Origin: Robinsoniella peoriensis | Lineage (GTDB): Bacteria > Bacillota > Clostridia > Lachnospirales > Lachnospiraceae | Direction: 5' to 3' | Length of the DNA: 64,000 nt | NCBI RefSeq assembly: GCF_000797495.1 | Contig: NZ_JTGN01000011.1 | Coordinates: 203,510-267,509, forward strand | Shown: piece after piece, positions 37,770 to 46,903 of the stretch | How the letters are laid out: each line of letters starts with the position of its first letter | How positions within the stretch are numbered: position 1 is the stretch's first letter | Position numbers and translations under genes: made by a program | Notes under the pieces: model-generated | Database searches by the model: none | Told to the model about the DNA's origin: nothing | Seen by the model: the letters and a program-made list of their open reading frames with translations, nothing else

Positions 37770-39050
37770 TTACTTCGCCGGAATACAGATATCCAAAACT
37801 TTCTTACTGGTATCAGGTCCATCCAGATAATTAAATTTCTGATTGAATGACTGATATTTTTCATCTACCGTAAAGTTAGCAAACAGATCCGTGATGGCAT
37901 CCGCAAGCTTGCTTTCTTCCTGAATAATTGGTCCTGGAAGTTCTTCCAGCTCCAGATAGAAGCCGCGGATCTGGTTCATATATTCATCCAGATCATACAT
38001 ATAGAACAATACCGGTCTTTTCAAATTTGCAAAATCAAAAAATGCACTGGAATAATCGGTTATCAGCATATCGCTGACAACATACAGTTCATTGATATCA
38101 TTATGTTCCGATACGTCCACGATTCTTTCCGGATAGCGGTATTCACCCGTGAATTTATTCAGGTGATGGGTACGGAATAAAATTACGTATTCATCTCCCA
38201 GTTTCTCCGCCAGGGCATCCAGATCCACATGCTGCTGATAGAGATATCCCTGTCCTTCCACATACTGATTATCTCTCCAGGTTGGAACGTATAAGATCGC
38301 CTTTTTATCCTTCCCGATATGAAGCTGTTCTTTTAAACGCTCCACATCCTGACTGGTGTGTGTGAAAAGAAAATCATTTCTGGGATATCCGGTTTCCAGG
38401 AGAATCCCTTCTTTACCGAACCGGGAAATTCCAAAAGAGGTATCAAATTTTTCACTTGCAAACTTAGAAGGAGACAGGAAATAATCCAGCTTCTTCACAT
38501 GCTGTTTGTATTTATGATAGTTTTCCTTTAGGGAACGTTTTTTATCACTGTCAAATTCAATATCCAGTCCAAGCCTTTTTAAAGGGGTACCATGCCATGT
38601 CTGTATGACTACCTGGTCCCTCTTCGGATAAAGATAGTTGGTCACAGATGCATTGCATACCCAGTATTTCGCTTTCGCATGATATTCATAATACTTTTTG
38701 GAACGCACTTTTGTAATAAAAGTATTTTTGTTTTCTTTTAAAAACTCAAAATTCTTTGTATTCTTAAACACCCATACAAATTGAAAATCTTTATAAGCTT
38801 CATCTGCCAGCATCGCCTCATACAATGCCCTTGGGCTGTCACCATACTGTGAGCCGAAAAACCCCGTAAAGATAACCATATGGCTGTCTGTTGGTGTCTT
38901 AATACCATACCAGGTACATTTCAGTCTACGCATCAAATACACATATTTCCGGTAGAATTTTAATACTGCAGGATGATTGCTGCTGCATTTTTTCAGAGTT
39001 CTTTTTATTTTACCATGCAGTCTCCCTGCTAAACTTTTGTTCTTTGACAT
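37770..39050 (-). CDS. CDP-glycerol:polyglycerophosphate transferase (TagF/TagB family)
   Basis: 426 residues from the ATG at 39050, preceded by AAGGAGG that overlaps the tagH stop at 39064. An upstream ATG in the same frame (39191) lies inside tagH and is rejected. Family motifs: IQTWHGTPLKRLG with the catalytic His, the SPSKFASEKF segment, TGYPRND, PTWRD and ITDYSSAFFDF. Polymerises or primes poly(glycerol phosphate) teichoic acid on the cytoplasmic side. One of three related genes in this region. Confidence 0.9.
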   Translation of the reverse strand: MSKNKSLAGRLHGKIKRTLKKCSSNHPAVLKFYRKYVYLMRRLKCTWYGIKTPTDSHMVIFTGFFGSQYGDSPRALYEAMLADEAYKDFQFVWVFKNTKNFEFLKENKNTFITKVRSKKYYEYHAKAKYWVCNASVTNYLYPKRDQVVIQTWHGTPLKRLGLDIEFDSDKKRSLKENYHKYKQHVKKLDYFLSPSKFASEKFDTSFGISRFGKEGILLETGYPRNDFLFTHTSQDVERLKEQLHIGKDKKAILYVPTWRDNQYVEGQGYLYQQHVDLDALAEKLGDEYVILFRTHHLNKFTGEYRYPERIVDVSEHNDINELYVVSDMLITDYSSAFFDFANLKRPVLFYMYDLDEYMNQIRGFYLELEELPGPIIQEESKLADAITDLFANFTVDEKYQSFNQKFNYLDGPDTSKKVLDICIPAK

Positions 39051-39063
39051 GCCTAATGCCTCC

Positions 39064-39795
39064 TTACTGCATAAATTCTTCATATACCGGCAAAACTTCT
39101 TCTGCAGTTCCAAGCATCTTAACTTCCCCGTCATGGAGCCACAGGATCCGGTCACACAGTGATCTGAGGGTATCGTTATTATGGGATACAATGACTACGG
39201 TACGATCCTTTTCACTGATCAGTTCTTTCATCTTGCGGTAACTCTTCTTTTTGAATTTTGCATCACCAACACTTAATACTTCGTCAATGAGCATTATGTC
39301 GGTCTTTAAAATAGCGGTAATGGAAAATGCCAGCTTGGAATACATACCGCTGGAATAGGTCTTCACCGGCATGTTAATAAATTTACCAAGTCCTGCAAAT
39401 TCTATAATCTCTGGCATCTGTCTGCGAACCTCTTCTTCCGTAAATCCAAGGAGCATACCGGAAAGCATAATATTTTCCTTACCGGACAGGCTTTTCTGAA
39501 AACCAACTCCAATGGACAGGAGTGATACGGTATGTCCAAAGAGGTCAATGGTTCCGGAATCCGGTGAGAAAATCCCCGCAATAGCCCGGAGCATTGTGGA
39601 TTTTCCACTGCCGTTCTTCCCAACAATACCGAGAATTTCTCCTTCCCGCACCTGAAAAGAAACATTTTTTACCGCCTCATGGACTTCCGTCTTTGTCTTC
39701 TTTAATTTAAAAAAGTTCTTTTTGATGGAATATGCATTTAAGCATTTATAAGAAATATTCAGGTCTTCCACCTTAATCGCATTTTCAACACTCAT
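39064..39795 (-). CDS. tagH: Teichoic acid ABC exporter ATPase
   Basis: 243 residues. Walker A GIVGKNGSGKS, the YSSGMYSKL signature, and Walker B IMLIDEVLSVGD are present; it lacks the C-terminal extension of Bacillus TagH. It abuts tagG by one base. Pairs with TagG to move lipid-linked teichoic acid across the membrane; absence of the extension is common in other Firmicutes. Confidence 0.92.
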   Translation of the reverse strand: MSVENAIKVEDLNISYKCLNAYSIKKNFFKLKKTKTEVHEAVKNVSFQVREGEILGIVGKNGSGKSTMLRAIAGIFSPDSGTIDLFGHTVSLLSIGVGFQKSLSGKENIMLSGMLLGFTEEEVRRQMPEIIEFAGLGKFINMPVKTYSSGMYSKLAFSITAILKTDIMLIDEVLSVGDAKFKKKSYRKMKELISEKDRTVVIVSHNNDTLRSLCDRILWLHDGEVKMLGTAEEVLPVYEEFMQ

Positions 39796-40587
39796 CTATA
39801 TCACCTTCACGTAACTGTTCTCATATTTGTAAATCACCCGCACACCTATGCACGACAGAACAAAACCGATCACCAGCCACATTAACATAAATTTATGGTG
39901 AGGGAACTGGGAATACAGCATTGTGCGTCTCAGAGAATACATTATAAATGCAGCAGGGTTAAAATTAAGCAGGAGATTCTTAATAGGTGCCGGTATCTGA
40001 TTCATAGAATCTATTGCATAAAATACTCCTGACATATAAAAGATCAATTTCAAAAATACCGTCAAAATATTCTGCAGGTCTTCGATAAATACACCAAAAT
40101 GGCATACGATTGCACTTATACCGAAGGTAAACAGACAAAGGATCAGGATCAGCGGTATGAAATATAAGATCTTAAAACTAAATGGTACTCTCCAGATAAC
40201 CATCATGATAATTACCAGTCCAAAAGAAACCATCATTTTAAATCCGTTTACCAGCATATTTTTTAAAATCAGCATATATTTTGGTACATACACTTTAGAA
40301 ACAACCGCACTATTGCTTTTTACAACCCTTACACTGCTGATGACCACCTTATTGAAGAAATTCCAGACAGAAAGGCCGATAAATACATAGATTGGGAAAA
40401 AATCTATTTTTTTATTGCTGAACACTATCTGAGCAATAAAAGTATATACCATCATAAAAAGCAGCGGATCTAATATCCACCACAGCCAGTTTAAATAAGA
40501 ACTGGCAACTTCCGATTTCAGCTCAGATCTGGCAGCATACATGGTATATTGATAAAATTTTTTAATATCATTAATAAATCGTTTCAT
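39796..40587 (-). CDS. tagG: Teichoic acid ABC exporter permease
   Basis: 263 residues with six hydrophobic segments and a preceding amphipathic basic segment. The ABC-2 type permease pattern (SYLNWLWWILDPLLFM, LLLNFNPAAFIMYSLRR) matches TagG/RfbA transporters. Adjacent to tagH and close to tagD. Confidence 0.92.
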   Translation of the reverse strand: MKRFINDIKKFYQYTMYAARSELKSEVASSYLNWLWWILDPLLFMMVYTFIAQIVFSNKKIDFFPIYVFIGLSVWNFFNKVVISSVRVVKSNSAVVSKVYVPKYMLILKNMLVNGFKMMVSFGLVIIMMVIWRVPFSFKILYFIPLILILCLFTFGISAIVCHFGVFIEDLQNILTVFLKLIFYMSGVFYAIDSMNQIPAPIKNLLLNFNPAAFIMYSLRRTMLYSQFPHHKFMLMWLVIGFVLSCIGVRVIYKYENSYVKVI

Positions 40588-40601
40588 GAATTTTCCGGCT
40601 C

Positions 40602-41003
40602 CTATTTCTTTAAATCCTGTTTTATCTGAGTTGTGGAAATCTCAGGCGTTCTGGGCAGATATACCACATCACAGTATTCTTTCAGGAAATCAAACTTTCC
40701 TTCCCAGTCATCCCCCATTACAAAGGTATCCACTTTGAATTCTTTCACATCACTGATCTTCTGGTCCCAGGAATTTTCAGGGATCACAAGATCCACGTAG
40801 CGGATCGACTCCAGCAGACGTTTTCTTTCACTATATGGAAAATAACATTTTTTCTGTTTTTCATCCCAGTTAAATTCATCCGTAGACAATGCTACGATCA
40901 GGTAGTCTCCAAGCGCCTTGGCTCTCTGAAGCAGATTAACATGTCCATAATGGAGTAAATCATATGTTCCATAGGTAATAATTTTTTTCATCTTTATGCC
41001 CAT
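40602..41003 (-). CDS. tagD: Glycerol-3-phosphate cytidylyltransferase
   Basis: 133 residues (129 if the ATG at 40991 is used, which matches the usual TagD N-terminus MKKIITYG). HYGH is the nucleotidyl-transferase motif, GDDWEGKFDFLK and the RTPEISTT motif near the end are TagD hallmarks. Makes CDP-glycerol, the substrate of the three TagF-like enzymes. Neither ATG has a good Shine-Dalgarno; the 41003 ATG comes 4 bases after a conserved hairpin, which may control initiation. Leads the tagD-tagG-tagH-tagF run from its own promoter at 41145. Confidence 0.93.
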   Translation of the reverse strand: MGIKMKKIITYGTYDLLHYGHVNLLQRAKALGDYLIVALSTDEFNWDEKQKKCYFPYSERKRLLESIRYVDLVIPENSWDQKISDVKEFKVDTFVMGDDWEGKFDFLKEYCDVVYLPRTPEISTTQIKQDLKK

Positions 41004-41033
41004 TGCATACCGCAGGTTTTCTGCGATACTGCC
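41004..41033 (-). promoter_or_regulatory. Conserved leader hairpin before tagD
   Basis: TATCGCAG (41021-41028 on minus) pairs with CTGCGGTA (41008-41015). The stem and the sequence up to ATGGGCATAAAGATG resemble the leader of the GT2 gene at 52080, with compensatory changes. See the finding. Confidence 0.55.
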
Positions 41034-41144
41034 ACAAATAAAACAAGTTGAAAGAATTACAGCGTGGCTTCCTTTCCATTTCTTATTTTTTCTTTCAACG
41101 TTTCACCTCATCTAAATGTACGTTCCGTAATAAACATTCCAGAT

Positions 41145-41173
41145 ATTATATCATACAACATTTCCAGGTGCAA
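41145..41173 (-). promoter_or_regulatory. Promoter of the tagD unit
   Basis: TTGCAC (41168-41173), 17 bases, TATAAT (41145-41150) on minus, with TGA directly before the -10 (extended -10 type). Leader of about 135 bases. Between it and the hairpin is a possible mini-frame of 13 codons starting TTG. Confidence 0.65.
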
Positions 41174-41254
41174 CTCCCGGCGCAGTTTCACAGATGTTTC
41201 AAATTTCATGACACGTCTGCCTCACTGCCTGAACATATCACGCATCATCCCCTC

Positions 41255-42496
41255 TTAGGATCTGATACAGGTTTCCAGCACGGCACGGCTTGCATTTTCT
41301 CCGTAGTGCGGATTGTAAATTTCATTGAATTGTCTGTACTTTTCATCATACCGGAACTCGTCCATAGCTTCCCGGATAGCACCGGGCAATTCCTCTTCTG
41401 TCTTTATAATTTTCCCCGGCAGGGTGTCCACATCTATATAAAAGTCCCGCATCTCGTTTTTATACTGTTCAAAATCATACATGTAGTAAATGATTGGCCT
41501 CTTCAGGTTAGCGTAATCAAAGAATACACTGGAATAATCCGTCATCAGCAAATCACTGACAATATACAGATCATTAATATCTCCATACTCTGAAACGTCG
41601 ATGACAAATCCTTCAAACTGCTTTAGATCAATGACATTTTTAATGAAGTAATGGGTCCGGAACAAGATGACACATTCTTCTTTAAATTTTTCCTGCAGAA
41701 CTGCAAAATCCAGTCCAAGGCTATAGGTACATCCAATGCCCACCTCCTGCATGCTGTCACGCCAGGTAGGTGCATACAGAATCACCTTTTTCCCTTGTGG
41801 GATATGAAGTTTACGCTTGATTGCTTCTGCCTGGTCTTCTGTATACTGATACAGAAAATCATTTCTGGGATACCCTTTTTCCACAAAAATATCCGCTTTT
41901 CCTAGCGCTTTCAGATTAAATGCGGATGTAATCTTTTCTGTATAGAACGGTGACGGAGATAAAATATAATCATATTTCATAGCATCGTATTCATACTCTC
42001 TGTTCAGTTCCCGTTCTTCCTGGGCACCGCCTTTATGCACTTTCACATCAAACCCTAATCGCTTCAGCGGCGTACCGTGCCAGCACTGAATATAGACCTG
42101 ATCCTTCTTTTTCTGTATTTCATCCAGCATCCTGCTGTTTGTCACCCAGTATTTTGCCTGTGCCGCATAACGGAAATACTTTTTACTTCTATGCCGGATC
42201 ACTATGGTATCTTTTCTATCCGCTAAATCCCGGTGGCACTCAGGATCTTCAAAGGCCCATACTTTCTTATATTCGTCATACCTGCTGTCCCGGATCATCT
42301 CTTCATAGACCGCCTTTGGACTACAGCTGTAATTCTTACCCTTATAGGCCTCAAATAAAATTAATTTTTCCTGGGTAGCATAACGCCTTTCATACTCCAG
42401 CTTGTTACGCGTCCTCCGGTAAAAACTGCGCAGCCTTACACAACCTTCCCGCACAGCGGGATTGGCGCTTAGCATTTTCAGTATTTCTCTTTTCAT
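41255..42496 (-). CDS. CDP-glycerol glycerophosphotransferase (TagF/TagB family), second copy
   Basis: 413 residues from the ATG at 42496, which has AAGAGG 5 bases ahead; two upstream in-frame ATGs, at 42526 and 42517, lack a ribosome site. Same motif set as the enzyme at 37770: CWHGTPLKRLG, SPSPFYTEK, YPRNDF, PTWRD, MTDYSSVFFDY. Probably acts at a different step, for example the first glycerol phosphate or a side-chain. Confidence 0.9.
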   Translation of the reverse strand: MKREILKMLSANPAVREGCVRLRSFYRRTRNKLEYERRYATQEKLILFEAYKGKNYSCSPKAVYEEMIRDSRYDEYKKVWAFEDPECHRDLADRKDTIVIRHRSKKYFRYAAQAKYWVTNSRMLDEIQKKKDQVYIQCWHGTPLKRLGFDVKVHKGGAQEERELNREYEYDAMKYDYILSPSPFYTEKITSAFNLKALGKADIFVEKGYPRNDFLYQYTEDQAEAIKRKLHIPQGKKVILYAPTWRDSMQEVGIGCTYSLGLDFAVLQEKFKEECVILFRTHYFIKNVIDLKQFEGFVIDVSEYGDINDLYIVSDLLMTDYSSVFFDYANLKRPIIYYMYDFEQYKNEMRDFYIDVDTLPGKIIKTEEELPGAIREAMDEFRYDEKYRQFNEIYNPHYGENASRAVLETCIRS

Positions 42497-42561
42497 GGGT
42501 ACCTCTTTTTCTTTCATTTCAAACACGTTCCAGCCCCTTTAGAGACTGCTTTAAATTGCTC

Positions 42562-43749
42562 CTATTTGCTAATGCCCGCAAATTCCAGCAGCCTTCTGCA
42601 GTTCCCTCCGCCTTTGTAATGATTTACCTTATCATTAATTTCAAGACGTTTTTCCTTATAAGTATCCTCACCTGCAATACAATCTTCTAAAAATCCATAG
42701 AAACCTTCCTGGCTTTCAATAATCTCTCCCGGCATGTAATCCAGGGGATTGTCCACTACAAAACCTCTGTGGCTTCCATATTCTTTCATGTCTTCTATGA
42801 TAAAAGCTTCCGGTTTATCCAGAAGTAAATAATCAAAATATACAGATGAATAATCGGTAATCAGGGCATCGGTATCTTTCAGCAGTCGATACAAACGGAC
42901 TCTTTTCTGATCCAGATAAGCATTTGTCAGTATCTTAATATTGCTCATATCCTTAATCGCCAGCGCCTCCAGATTCTGTGCCGGATGCAGTTTGATCAGC
43001 AGCAGGCTCTTATGCTCCTTCATAAAAGCATTTAGTTTTGTAAAGCTCTCTGCCGTATGAAACAAGGGAATGCCTGCATTTTTTACATAGTCCTCACTGG
43101 AATCCATAATCAGCTTATCCCGTGAAATACGATAGGTGGGCATCCAGGCAAATACCTTTTGATAATCTCCCTTTACAATTGAAAGCTTATGAAATTCATC
43201 TTTTTTTGAAAACAAATCATCATTCCGAGGATGTCCGGCAATGATTACCTGATTCAGTTTGCAGTTAAAAGCTTCCGCCATAATCGGACGGAACATTTCA
43301 CTTGGCGCTGTTAAATAGGTAAAAAAATCATAGTGGTAATCTCCCAGCTTGTCCTCCAGCATATGATTGATCTTTTTTAAAGGGGTTCCATGCCAGTAGT
43401 CAATCGACACCTGATCTTTTGTGGGCATGATTGCCAGAATTTCCCCATGGTAAAAAATAAATCCCGCCGTCATAATTTCCTTTAAACTTCCCGCCAGATT
43501 TACAAACCGGACATTTTTTCTCACCAGTTTCTGATAGTCCCGGGGTCTGCCAACTGCACAGACAATCTCGTATTTTTCATAAAATTTATACTTCATCAGA
43601 TAGCAGAACAGTGTTTCGCTGTTATCATAAAGTTCTCCTTTACAGAAGATCAGGATTTTTCTCTTATTTTTGGGAATCACCTTATTTACTGCCGATAATA
43701 CTGATCCTCCGGCAAAATATATTTTCCGTTTTGCTTTTCCTTTAACCAT
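42562..43749 (-). CDS. CDP-glycerol glycerophosphotransferase (TagF/TagB family), third copy
   Basis: 395 residues. Motifs IDYWHGTPLKKI, GHPRND, MPTYRI and LITDYSSVYFDY are present; it is the most divergent of the three, so it may be the primer-type TagB rather than a polymerase. 8 bases separate it from the upstream GT2 gene. Confidence 0.87.
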   Translation of the reverse strand: MVKGKAKRKIYFAGGSVLSAVNKVIPKNKRKILIFCKGELYDNSETLFCYLMKYKFYEKYEIVCAVGRPRDYQKLVRKNVRFVNLAGSLKEIMTAGFIFYHGEILAIMPTKDQVSIDYWHGTPLKKINHMLEDKLGDYHYDFFTYLTAPSEMFRPIMAEAFNCKLNQVIIAGHPRNDDLFSKKDEFHKLSIVKGDYQKVFAWMPTYRISRDKLIMDSSEDYVKNAGIPLFHTAESFTKLNAFMKEHKSLLLIKLHPAQNLEALAIKDMSNIKILTNAYLDQKRVRLYRLLKDTDALITDYSSVYFDYLLLDKPEAFIIEDMKEYGSHRGFVVDNPLDYMPGEIIESQEGFYGFLEDCIAGEDTYKEKRLEINDKVNHYKGGGNCRRLLEFAGISK

Positions 43750-43757
43750 AAACGCTC

Positions 43758-44630
43758 CTACTTTGTCTTTCTTAAAATTACTTCATAGAATTTCTTCCGG
43801 AAGCCATTGGGTAAAATGCAGATCAGAACCTGTCCGCCTGCCGAAATCAGAAAATCCATCCAGGTAGAAATACCGTTCTTCTTTAAATACCACCTGAACT
43901 TCACTGCCAGTTTTGCATAAGCCATACCGCCCCGTCTTGCAAACATGCTCTCTCCTGTTCGCACATAAACAAGCGGCTCTTGTATATTATATCCAACAGC
44001 ACCGTTTTTCAACATTCTGGCCCAGAGATAATAGTCCTCAAAATAAGGGAAGTCCTGATAACCACCGGCCTTTATCACCGCGCTTTTACGATACATCACC
44101 GTTACGTGGTTAAATGGATTTCTCCTGCCTGCACACTTTAAAATGGCTTCACTGGTCTTCGGCGTTACCCTTTTCCCTGAGATTTCATGCATATCACTTG
44201 CAAATTCCTCGATAATCCCACCTGTAATGTCCACCTGTTTTTTATTAAATATATAGAGCTGCTTCTCACAACGGTCATTCCGGCTGATATCATCGCTGTC
44301 CATGCGGGCAATCAACTCATTTCTGCAATGCTTTATTCCGGTCTGCAGCGCCGGCCCCAGACCGCCGCATTCCTTTAAACGTACAACAAGGAACACCTCC
44401 GGATATTGCTCCAGGAAATGTTCCACCACTTCGTCTAATGCTTCTGTTAAAGGCCCGTCACAGACCAGTACAAACTGGTCCGGAAGCACTGTCTGATCCA
44501 TCATACTGGAAATTGCCGCTTTTAAAAATGCGGGTTCTTCCTTTTTATATACAGACATTAATACAGAATATTTATTTATTTGTTCTCTTTTTTTGCTTCT
44601 TCCTCTTTTGTCGCCGCTGTCACCTGCCAT
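43758..44630 (-). CDS. Family 2 glycosyltransferase
   Basis: 290 residues by the ATG at 44630, which overlaps the upstream gene by 55 bases; GGAG lies 8 bases ahead. The GT2 domain proper begins at KYSVLMSVYKK, and the ATG at 44558 is too late to keep the fold, so the longer start is kept. CDGPLTE, MDSDDIS and the EDYYLWARM motif are the catalytic landmarks. Cytoplasmic; donor unknown. Confidence 0.83.
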   Translation of the reverse strand: MAGDSGDKRGRSKKREQINKYSVLMSVYKKEEPAFLKAAISSMMDQTVLPDQFVLVCDGPLTEALDEVVEHFLEQYPEVFLVVRLKECGGLGPALQTGIKHCRNELIARMDSDDISRNDRCEKQLYIFNKKQVDITGGIIEEFASDMHEISGKRVTPKTSEAILKCAGRRNPFNHVTVMYRKSAVIKAGGYQDFPYFEDYYLWARMLKNGAVGYNIQEPLVYVRTGESMFARRGGMAYAKLAVKFRWYLKKNGISTWMDFLISAGGQVLICILPNGFRKKFYEVILRKTK

Positions 44631-45967
44631 GCCTCTACTCCTTCCGTATTTTCTTTCTGAAAGAGAATTTTAACTGTCATCAGCATAAGCTTCCAGTCCA
44701 AAAGATAGGTATAATTTTCAATATACGCTAAATCCAGTTTGAGCTTATCGTAAGGAGTGGTATTATACTTACCATACACCTGTGCATATCCGGTGAGTCC
44801 GGCCTTCACCTTTAAGCGGTAATCGAACTCCGGAATCTTTTCTTTGTATTCCTTTGTAATCTGCGGACGCTCCGGTCTTGGACCTACCAGAGACATATCC
44901 CCTTTCAAAATATTGAATAACTGAGGCAGCTCATCAAAATGAATGTTACGGAGCACCCTTCCAACCGGTGTTACCCTGCTGTCCTGCTTCATCGCAAGGC
45001 GTGCTCCCTCTTTCTCAGAATCTACTCTCATGCTTCGAAACTTCAGTACATAAAATGTCCTGCCGCGCTCGGTCAGTCGTTCCTGACGGTAAAACACAGG
45101 ACCTCTGTCATAGCATTTGATTAAAAGCGCAATGATCAGCATAAACGGAGATGCAATTACAACTCCAAGACCGGAAATAATAATATCGGTCAGACGTTTT
45201 GCCGTCTTCTGTTCAATCGTAAGGCCTCTGTTGCGAAACAGCAGAAGCGGTGTATCAAACAGATGTATGCTGTCGGAACTCATAATCATTACATCCGATA
45301 TTTTTGGAATACAGTAACACCGGATATCTTTTTCAAAACAGTATTTTAACAGCAGATTTCTTTCATGGGAAGGCATATCTCCCAGAATTACTGCCTTATA
45401 GCAATCTATTTTACTTTTCAGCTTATCCATGCCATCTCCCAGATGAATGGACTCGCAAATATCATATTTATCTTCCCTGGAGGAAATCTTGCGGATCAGA
45501 TCCTTTGGATTTTTCTCTCCGTATATCAGCAGCATCTTCCTTGGGGGATATATATGCACGTAAATCCAGCGCATCATAAGCACCCACAAAACGACGATTA
45601 CTAAATCAATTGCCGTAATATAGAACATCGGCAGCACATGCGCTCCAAAAGTCCAGCGGCCAATCAATGCCATCTGCAGGTAAGTTATTCCGTTCACACA
45701 TAATACGGATGCAATCTGGGAATAGAGCACATCAAGTACCCTTAAATAACCTACTTTGAATCCTCCGTACAATTTGTAGAAGAAAAACAGCATCAGTGCA
45801 TACATTCCCACAACTACCCAGTTACCTCTTACAAACGTTGTACGGATAACCCCTCTGGAGTCATAATAGGAAAACCAGACATATGCATATATTGCTGTCT
45901 GTACTGCCAGAATAAGCGCAGAAGCAAAAAACATGATGACTCTTTTATATTGTTCTCTTCTCTCCAC
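44576..45967 (-). CDS. Polyprenyl-phosphate glycosyl-1-phosphate transferase (initiating enzyme)
   Basis: 463 residues with an N-terminal half of five transmembrane helices, a Rossmann-like domain (DUF-type CoA-binding fold), a later helix (about 265-290) and the bacterial sugar transferase domain. Key motifs: VFYRQERLTERGRTFYVLKFRSM (partly cited), NILKGDMSLVGPRPERP with the catalytic Asp, and DYRLKVKAGLTGYAQV. Loads a sugar-1-phosphate onto undecaprenyl phosphate, and is the only initiating transferase in the window. Preceded by a promoter at 46034. Confidence 0.9.
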   Translation of the reverse strand: MERREQYKRVIMFFASALILAVQTAIYAYVWFSYYDSRGVIRTTFVRGNWVVVGMYALMLFFFYKLYGGFKVGYLRVLDVLYSQIASVLCVNGITYLQMALIGRWTFGAHVLPMFYITAIDLVIVVLWVLMMRWIYVHIYPPRKMLLIYGEKNPKDLIRKISSREDKYDICESIHLGDGMDKLKSKIDCYKAVILGDMPSHERNLLLKYCFEKDIRCYCIPKISDVMIMSSDSIHLFDTPLLLFRNRGLTIEQKTAKRLTDIIISGLGVVIASPFMLIIALLIKCYDRGPVFYRQERLTERGRTFYVLKFRSMRVDSEKEGARLAMKQDSRVTPVGRVLRNIHFDELPQLFNILKGDMSLVGPRPERPQITKEYKEKIPEFDYRLKVKAGLTGYAQVYGKYNTTPYDKLKLDLAYIENYTYLLDWKLMLMTVKILFQKENTEGVEAWQVTAATKEEEAKKENK

Positions 45968-46033
45968 TAATATTTACCCCTCTTTATTTTTCAATGGTTC
46001 ATCATAATTATACATCAATACTTGCCAGACTCT

Positions 46034-46062
46034 ATATTACAACAAATTTTACAAAAATACAA
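46034..46062 (-). promoter_or_regulatory. Putative promoter before the initiating transferase
   Basis: TTGTAT (46057-46062), 17 bases, TAATAT (46034-46039) on minus, inside the gap between the DUF6077-like gene and the transferase. Confidence 0.45.
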
Positions 46063-46081
46063 CAAAAAAGACGTGGCAATC

Positions 46082-46891
46082 TCAGGCATTATTGGAACTG
46101 GCTGTCTCTTCTTTGGGTGTTAACGGTGCAGTATCCTTATAGATTATATAACCATTGGTCTGTCCAATTGCCTTAAACTTCCTTAATTCTATTTTCTTTT
46201 TTGAGTCCGCCGTGTCATAATATACCAGATAATTGCACCCGGCCTTTCTCGCCTGCCTGATGATGACCCTGAAATCCGGATTTTCCGATATCATCTGTTC
46301 ATGTATTTTCCTGTCTCTCTTGCTAAATCTTCCTTTTCTTCCGTATGCCAGTCCAATGCCTGCATCATACTGGCGTATATAACCAGCCAGATCATCGGGA
46401 ACCACAGCCTTTACCGTCTCACCTTCACCACGGTTCTGTGTAATGATTTCACAGATAGCGTTTGCTGCCGAAGGCAGTTTCTGCAGATTTTCCGTCTTAT
46501 GAAGAACTGTCCCTGAGACGTAGACAAAATTTCCGGTTACGGCAAGAACACCCATCAGCGCCACAAGCATAACCCCTCTTTTTAATTTTGTATTCTGTGA
46601 ATACCAGGCTCTTACTGCCACATAGGATAAAACAAGGGGTATGGGCAGCAGCCAGAACATCCGCCAGTAAACATCTCTTCCCACACAGTAATCCATAATA
46701 ATTTTAGCTGTCAGCGGAAAGAAATAGATGCATCCAAAAGTTACCGCATATCCCACAAATAATTTTTTATTTTCTTTTTCTGCTTTACTACAGGCAATGT
46801 AGATAATTGCCGCAAGAAATAATCCCACATGCATGCCGTCAGCCACATACATCCTGTAACGTTCTAATGTCAATCCAAATATCTCCAGCAT
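46082..46891 (-). CDS. C-terminal part of a DUF6077-like membrane protein (split gene)
   Basis: 269 residues, about five transmembrane helices then a soluble part of about 120 residues. It lies in the same frame as the gene upstream (46904-47941), separated by one TAG at 46904-46906 and no other stop. The GAGG after the TAG would allow restart at the ATG at 46891. Together the two make about 619 residues, the length of intact family members. Either a nonsense mutation in a once single gene or two true products. Compare the finding on this amber codon. Confidence 0.65.
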   Translation of the reverse strand: MLEIFGLTLERYRMYVADGMHVGLFLAAIIYIACSKAEKENKKLFVGYAVTFGCIYFFPLTAKIIMDYCVGRDVYWRMFWLLPIPLVLSYVAVRAWYSQNTKLKRGVMLVALMGVLAVTGNFVYVSGTVLHKTENLQKLPSAANAICEIITQNRGEGETVKAVVPDDLAGYIRQYDAGIGLAYGRKGRFSKRDRKIHEQMISENPDFRVIIRQARKAGCNYLVYYDTADSKKKIELRKFKAIGQTNGYIIYKDTAPLTPKEETASSNNA

Positions 46892-46903
46892 GTATACAGC
46901 CTC

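Noticed and set aside
39051..39191. Longer TagF start at 39191
   Set aside because: The extra part lies inside tagH on the same strand in another frame; AAGGAGG before 39050 sets the start.
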